The position numbers and the translations under genes are program-made. This document shows, piece after piece, positions 14,338 through 17,330 of a stretch of 17,330 bases of DNA. A model generated the notes under the pieces. The model was not told where the DNA came from and searched no databases. It worked only from the letters and a program-made list of their open reading frames with translations. This DNA comes from CAZVYN01 sp964631125 (GTDB lineage Bacteria; Eisenbacteria; RBG-16-71-46; CAIMUX01): contig CAZVYN010000083.1 in NCBI GenBank assembly GCA_964631125.1, forward strand, positions 1 to 17,330, read 5' to 3'. Numbering within the stretch: position 1 is the first letter of the stretch; each line of letters starts with the position of its first letter.

Positions 14338-15186
14338 GTGATCGAGGAGCATCGGAAGCAGTACTCGATCGCGCTGTTGTGCGCCGCGCTCGACGTCTCC
14401 GGGACCGGGTTCTACGCCTATCGGGGTCGACCGATGAGCGAACGGGAGTTGGACAACCGCTTGCTCGTGGCTGAGATGCGCGCAGCGCAGAGCGCAAACC
14501 GGCAATCGTCCGGAAGTCCACGCATGACGAGAGAGTTGCGAAGTCGAGGGCGAACCTGCGGTCGGCATCGCGTGACACGCCCGATGCGTCACACCGGTTT
14601 CGCCGCACGACGGAAGAAGCGCTTCCGCAAGACGACCGACTCGAACCACTCGTTCCGCTGCGCGGACAATCTGGTGGCGCGAGAGTTCACCGTCGAGGCG
14701 CCCAACCGCGTCTGGGTCGGCGATGTCACCTACATCTGGACGAAGGAAGGCTGGCTCTACCTCGCGACCACGATCGATCTCTTCTCGCGAAAGGTCGTCG
14801 GTTGGGGCATGGGCGCGAAGAACGACACCGACCTGGCGCTGCGCGCTCTGAGGATGGCGATCGACACTCGGTGAGCGCCGCGCGGATTGATCTTCCACTC
14901 CGACCGTGGCAGCGTCTACGCGGGGACGGACTTCGCGGCGGAGTTGAGGGTGCACGGCATCGAACCGAGCATGAGCCGCAAAGGGGATTGCGGGGATAAT
15001 GCCGTGGCCGATAGCTTCTTCTCGTCTCTGAAGACCGAGTGGCTGCGGGAAGAAGGGTACGAGACGATCTCGGAGGCCATGTCCGACGTCTTCAGCTACA
15101 TCGAGATGTTCTACAATCCGCGACGGCTGCATTCGACCCTCGACTACAGGAGTCCGGTCACGTCCGAGTCCGAGCATCGTGACTAA
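14338..15186 (+). pseudogene. IS3-family transposase orfB with an internal TGA
   Basis: orfB supplies the DDE catalytic domain of IS3-family transposases. All elements are present: the N-terminal HTH_21-like part (SGSPRMTRELRSRG), the first Asp in VGDVTYIWTKEGWLYL, the second Asp in IFHSDRGSVYAG and the Glu in VADSFFSSLKTEW, then the IEMFYNPRRLHSTL ending. It spans 283 codons, the normal size. A TGA at 14872-14874 interrupts it between the second and first catalytic blocks (DTR, stop, APRGLIF). Both sides are in the same frame, so this is a point nonsense change, for instance from CGA, and not a frameshift. The GTG at 14338 is the first plausible internal start; natively the protein is made by frameshifting from orfA. 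Confidence 0.88.
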
Positions 15187-15217
15187 ACCGTGTGTCCATT
15201 ATTTCGGGGTAAGCTCA
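15181..15217. repeat. IS3-family right terminal inverted repeat
   Basis: The reverse complement begins TGAGCTTACCCCGAAATA and continues into TGGACACACGG. This agrees closely, from memory, with the IS3 terminus (TGATCTTACCC, then AATAGTGGACACGCGG). It follows directly after the orfB stop, where the right end should be, and ends at 15217. No matching left copy is in the window. Confidence 0.8.
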
Positions 15218-15286
15218 GCCAGCCCATAATGGGGCGTTTGAATTCCCTATACACTTCCCTCTACACCCTAGGAAGCTATACGCCCT

Positions 15287-17140
15287 ATGGACCCGCAAAT
15301 CCAGGCGACAGCTCGGCGCCTGATCCCGCTCGTAAAGGACCTACAAGACCGCGCCTTGGCATTTGCGCAGGCGAACGCTAGCTATGTCGCGGATGCGGCC
15401 CCTGACTATCAGGAGAGCGCACACAACCTGCTCCACTACCTCGCCGTGCGCCAATCCGACGTGCGCGAGCTGCAGAACGACCTGGCTGCGCTGGGACTCA
15501 GCTCGCTGGGACGGCTGGAGGCCGTCACCTTGGTGACGCTCAACGCCGTGCTGGCGGCGCTGCACTGTATGGCCGATGTACCTGCACCCGAATCCGCACC
15601 CGAACCGCCGGTGGACTTTCAGACCGGGCCGGCGCTGCTGGCGCGCCACACCCGCCTCCTGCTGGGCGACACCGCCGGCAAACGCGCCGTGCGCATCATG
15701 GTTACCATGCCTTCCGAGGCGGCGGTGGACCCAGGGCTGATCCGCAGTTTGCTGGCTGCCGGCATGGACGCCATGCGCGTCAACTGCGCCCACGACGACG
15801 CCGCGGCCTGGTTGGCCATGATCGCCAACCTGCGCCGCGCCGAGCGTGAGCTGGGGCGGCCGTGCAAGGTCTACGCCGACCTGGGCGGCCCCAAGCTGCG
15901 CACGGGGGACATCGTTCCGGCTGGGCGCATCATCCGCTTCCGCCCCAAGCGCGACCTGCGCGGCCGCGTCATCGAGCCGGCGCGCATCGACCTGGTGGAG
16001 CAGGACAGCGACCACGAGATCAGCGGCGCGCTGCCTTTACCCAAGGCGCTGCTCGAACAGATTCAGCCGGAGGATGAGCTGTGGTTTGACGATACCCGCG
16101 GCCGCGACCGCAAGCTGGCGCTGCACGCTGACGGTCCCGGCGCCTGGTATGCCCTCTCGGAGTACACCTGTTTTATCGAATCCGACCTGCCCATGCGGCT
16201 GATGCGCAAGCGCCGCCAGGTGATGCGCGCCCGCGTCGGTGAGCTGGTCGAGGTCACGCTGCCCATCGCCCTGCGCGTGGGCGAGCAGTTGCTGGTCACG
16301 CGCGAGGATATCCTGGGCGCGCCGGCGCGGCTCGACGAGACCGGCCGCGTCATCACGCCGGCGAGCATCCCCTGCACCCTGCCGGCGGTCTTTGAGTCGG
16401 CGCTGCCGGGTGAGCGTATCTGGTTTGATGACGGCAAGATCGGCGGCATGATCGCCGACAACGACGGCATCCGGTTGCTGGTCACCATTACCCAGGCCCC
16501 ACCCGCCGGCGCCCGCCTGCGCTCCGGCAAGGGCATCAACCTGCCCGACACCCAGCTCGAGGTTCCGGCGCTCACCGCCAAAGACCTGCGCGACCTAGAG
16601 GTGCTGGCCGCGCATGTCGATATCTTTGGCCTCTCCTTTGTGCGCTCGCCGGGCGACGTCGAGCAGCTCGAAGACGAGCTCACGCGCCTGAACGCGCAGA
16701 ACGTCGGCATCGTCATGAAGATCGAAAACCGCCAAGCCTTTGAGAGCCTGCCCGGCATCCTGCTCGCCAGCCTCAAGAGCCCGCCCGTCGGCGTGATGGT
16801 GGCGCGCGGCGACCTGGCCGTGGAGGTCGGCTTTGAACGCCTGGCCGAAGTCCAAGAGGAAATCCTTTGGCTGTGTGAGGCCGCGCACGTGCCCGTGATC
16901 TGGGCCACGCAGGTGCTGGAGAGCCTGGCCAAGAGCGGCCAGCCCTCGCGCGCCGAGGTCTCCGACGCCGCAATGTCCGGCCGCGCCGAGTGTGTCATGC
17001 TCAACAAGGGCCCCTACATCGGCGAAGCCGTGCAGTTCCTCAACGGCGTACTCGAGCGCATGGACGCCCACCAGTCCAAAAAGCGCACCATGCTGCGCAG
17101 GCTGGCCATTTCCCAGTCCGTAGGCAGCGGCCCGCCCTAG
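15287..17140 (+). CDS. Atypical long pyruvate kinase homologue
   Basis: The 617-residue protein is a pyruvate kinase homologue; that glycolytic enzyme makes pyruvate and ATP from PEP and ADP. A helical extension (1-130) precedes the barrel. Core motifs are RVNCAH (164-169), ADLGGPKLRTG (197-207), VMKIEN with Lys478, VARGDLAVE with Asp509, WATQVLESL and SRAEVSDAA. Deviations: the usual Ser in RLNFSH is Ala, the usual MLSGE is MLNKGPYI, and the C-terminal regulatory domain is missing. The site matching rabbit muscle Glu117 is Lys203, with Leu199 before it, the pattern linked to K+-independent kinases. The lid region is long and has two WFDD copies (266, 379). Codon use is foreign: 10 of 12 Phe codons are TTT. 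The ATG at 15287 has only a distant AGGAAG. Confidence 0.88.
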   Translation: MDPQIQATARRLIPLVKDLQDRALAFAQANASYVADAAPDYQESAHNLLHYLAVRQSDVRELQNDLAALGLSSLGRLEAVTLVTLNAVLAALHCMADVPAPESAPEPPVDFQTGPALLARHTRLLLGDTAGKRAVRIMVTMPSEAAVDPGLIRSLLAAGMDAMRVNCAHDDAAAWLAMIANLRRAERELGRPCKVYADLGGPKLRTGDIVPAGRIIRFRPKRDLRGRVIEPARIDLVEQDSDHEISGALPLPKALLEQIQPEDELWFDDTRGRDRKLALHADGPGAWYALSEYTCFIESDLPMRLMRKRRQVMRARVGELVEVTLPIALRVGEQLLVTREDILGAPARLDETGRVITPASIPCTLPAVFESALPGERIWFDDGKIGGMIADNDGIRLLVTITQAPPAGARLRSGKGINLPDTQLEVPALTAKDLRDLEVLAAHVDIFGLSFVRSPGDVEQLEDELTRLNAQNVGIVMKIENRQAFESLPGILLASLKSPPVGVMVARGDLAVEVGFERLAEVQEEILWLCEAAHVPVIWATQVLESLAKSGQPSRAEVSDAAMSGRAECVMLNKGPYIGEAVQFLNGVLERMDAHQSKKRTMLRRLAISQSVGSGPP

Positions 17141-17280
17141 GACAACACCCCGACCGCCCCCACCCACGATATCCACGGTACGTAGTGCATCGGGCCACCG
17201 GGGCCGAACGCCAGATTGGTCCAGTAGTAGAGGAGTAAAAACGCCGTCCAGACGACGCTGAAAACGAGTGAGTAGGGGCA
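17137..17280 (-). pseudogene. C-terminal fragment of a membrane protein, cut by the second IS91-type end
   Basis: On the minus strand, from about 17280 to a TAG at 17139-17137, one frame reads SLVFSVVWTAFLLLYYWTNL, then AFGPGGPMHYVPW and ISWVGAVGVLS. This is a transmembrane helix, a Gly/Pro turn and a second short helix, with an amino-acid make-up hard to get by chance in this DNA. The frame loses sense where the repeated IS91-type end begins (17282), so the rest of the gene was probably displaced by that insertion. Its stop overlaps the pyruvate kinase stop by 2-3 bases, a convergent arrangement likely inherited from the donor genome. I recognise no family. Confidence 0.5.
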
Positions 17281-17281
17281 T

Positions 17282-17330
17282 AGGAACTTCGAACTGCGTT
17301 TTCGCCCCTCAGCCTTTCAAGCATCCCCGA
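17282..17330. repeat. Direct repeat, copy 2: start of a second IS91-type element
   Basis: This sequence is identical at 47 of 49 positions to the presumed oriIS end at 13086-13134 and has the same orientation; it runs off the window. By analogy with copy 1, a minus-strand IS91-family transposase should begin to read toward it from beyond 17330. On that strand its outer end reads TTCCTATGCCC. The flanking tetranucleotide is not CAAG or GAAC, unlike copy 1. Confidence 0.7.

Larger units (their letters stand above)
14262..15217 (+). mobile_element. IS3-family element, left end deleted
   Basis: The segment contains the last codons of orfA, orfB in the -1 frame and the right inverted repeat. The left inverted repeat and nearly all of orfA (normally about 90-100 codons) are missing. 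They were lost at the junction with the IS91-type element, within roughly 14255-14275. The orfA remnant reads LEFVKNVAAYFAKE and then stops at TGA 14339-14341; a TAG at 14276 interrupts the frame just before it. Confidence 0.82.

Noticed and set aside
14872..14874. TGA recoding or selenocysteine in the IS3 transposase
   Set aside because: The position falls in a variable segment where relatives carry ordinary residues, and other genes in the window end in TGA normally.
14074..15177. 367-codon open frame antisense to IS3 orfB
   Set aside because: It crosses the IS91/IS3 junction and mirrors the codons of a clear DDE transposase; no motif of its own.

Overview
This is a GC-rich bacterial segment. 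Lipoprotein and Sec signals, an RpiA/IlvE/RluA-type housekeeping set and a diguanylate cyclase fit a Gram-negative-like, probably environmental organism. I cannot place the phylum from sequence alone. The left two thirds (about 780-11190) is one coherent gene set with uniform codon habits: in ilvE, all 17 Phe codons are TTC. The edges (1-780 and about 11400-17330) are accessory DNA built around insertion sequences and broken genes.

Layout. At 1-332 an IS256-like terminus abuts a frameshifted, truncated YqaJ-type recombinase gene; 333-782 is gene-free with two related palindromes. A minus-strand pair follows (RluA-type pseudouridine synthase, rpiA). A hairpin-bearing divergent gap separates it from a plus-strand run: an ABC-2 exporter (ATPase and two permeases) and an EamA transporter, all tightly packed or overlapping. 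Next come ilvE, an exported protein, a lipoprotein and a serine esterase, probably co-transcribed. A 76-bp gap with three consecutive hairpins precedes a GGDEF diguanylate cyclase carrying an intact catalytic motif and I-site. A small two-helix membrane protein lies convergent to it.

The right part is a mosaic. A secreted Cys-rich protein with a C-terminal Hint (intein/Hedgehog-type) domain sits between a 46-bp relic of an IS91-type transposase gene and a 5'-truncated IS91-family copy. That copy is fused at about 14262 to a left-truncated IS3-family element, which keeps its -1 frameshift heptamer and right inverted repeat but has a TGA inside orfB. Then comes a 617-residue atypical pyruvate kinase homologue with clearly different codon use (10 of 12 Phe codons TTT). 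It converges with the C-terminal scrap of a membrane protein. The window ends in a second copy of the IS91-type end sequence, in the same orientation as the first. The pyruvate kinase segment is therefore bracketed by two direct copies of a rolling-circle transposon end, as expected if IS91-like transposition carried it.

The most interesting items are the Hint protein, which has cleavage motifs but cannot do canonical splicing; the IS91-bracketed foreign pyruvate kinase, with an apparent duplicated lid-domain motif and a predicted K+-independent active site; and the hairpin cluster before the diguanylate cyclase. I found no RNA genes and no CRISPR array.
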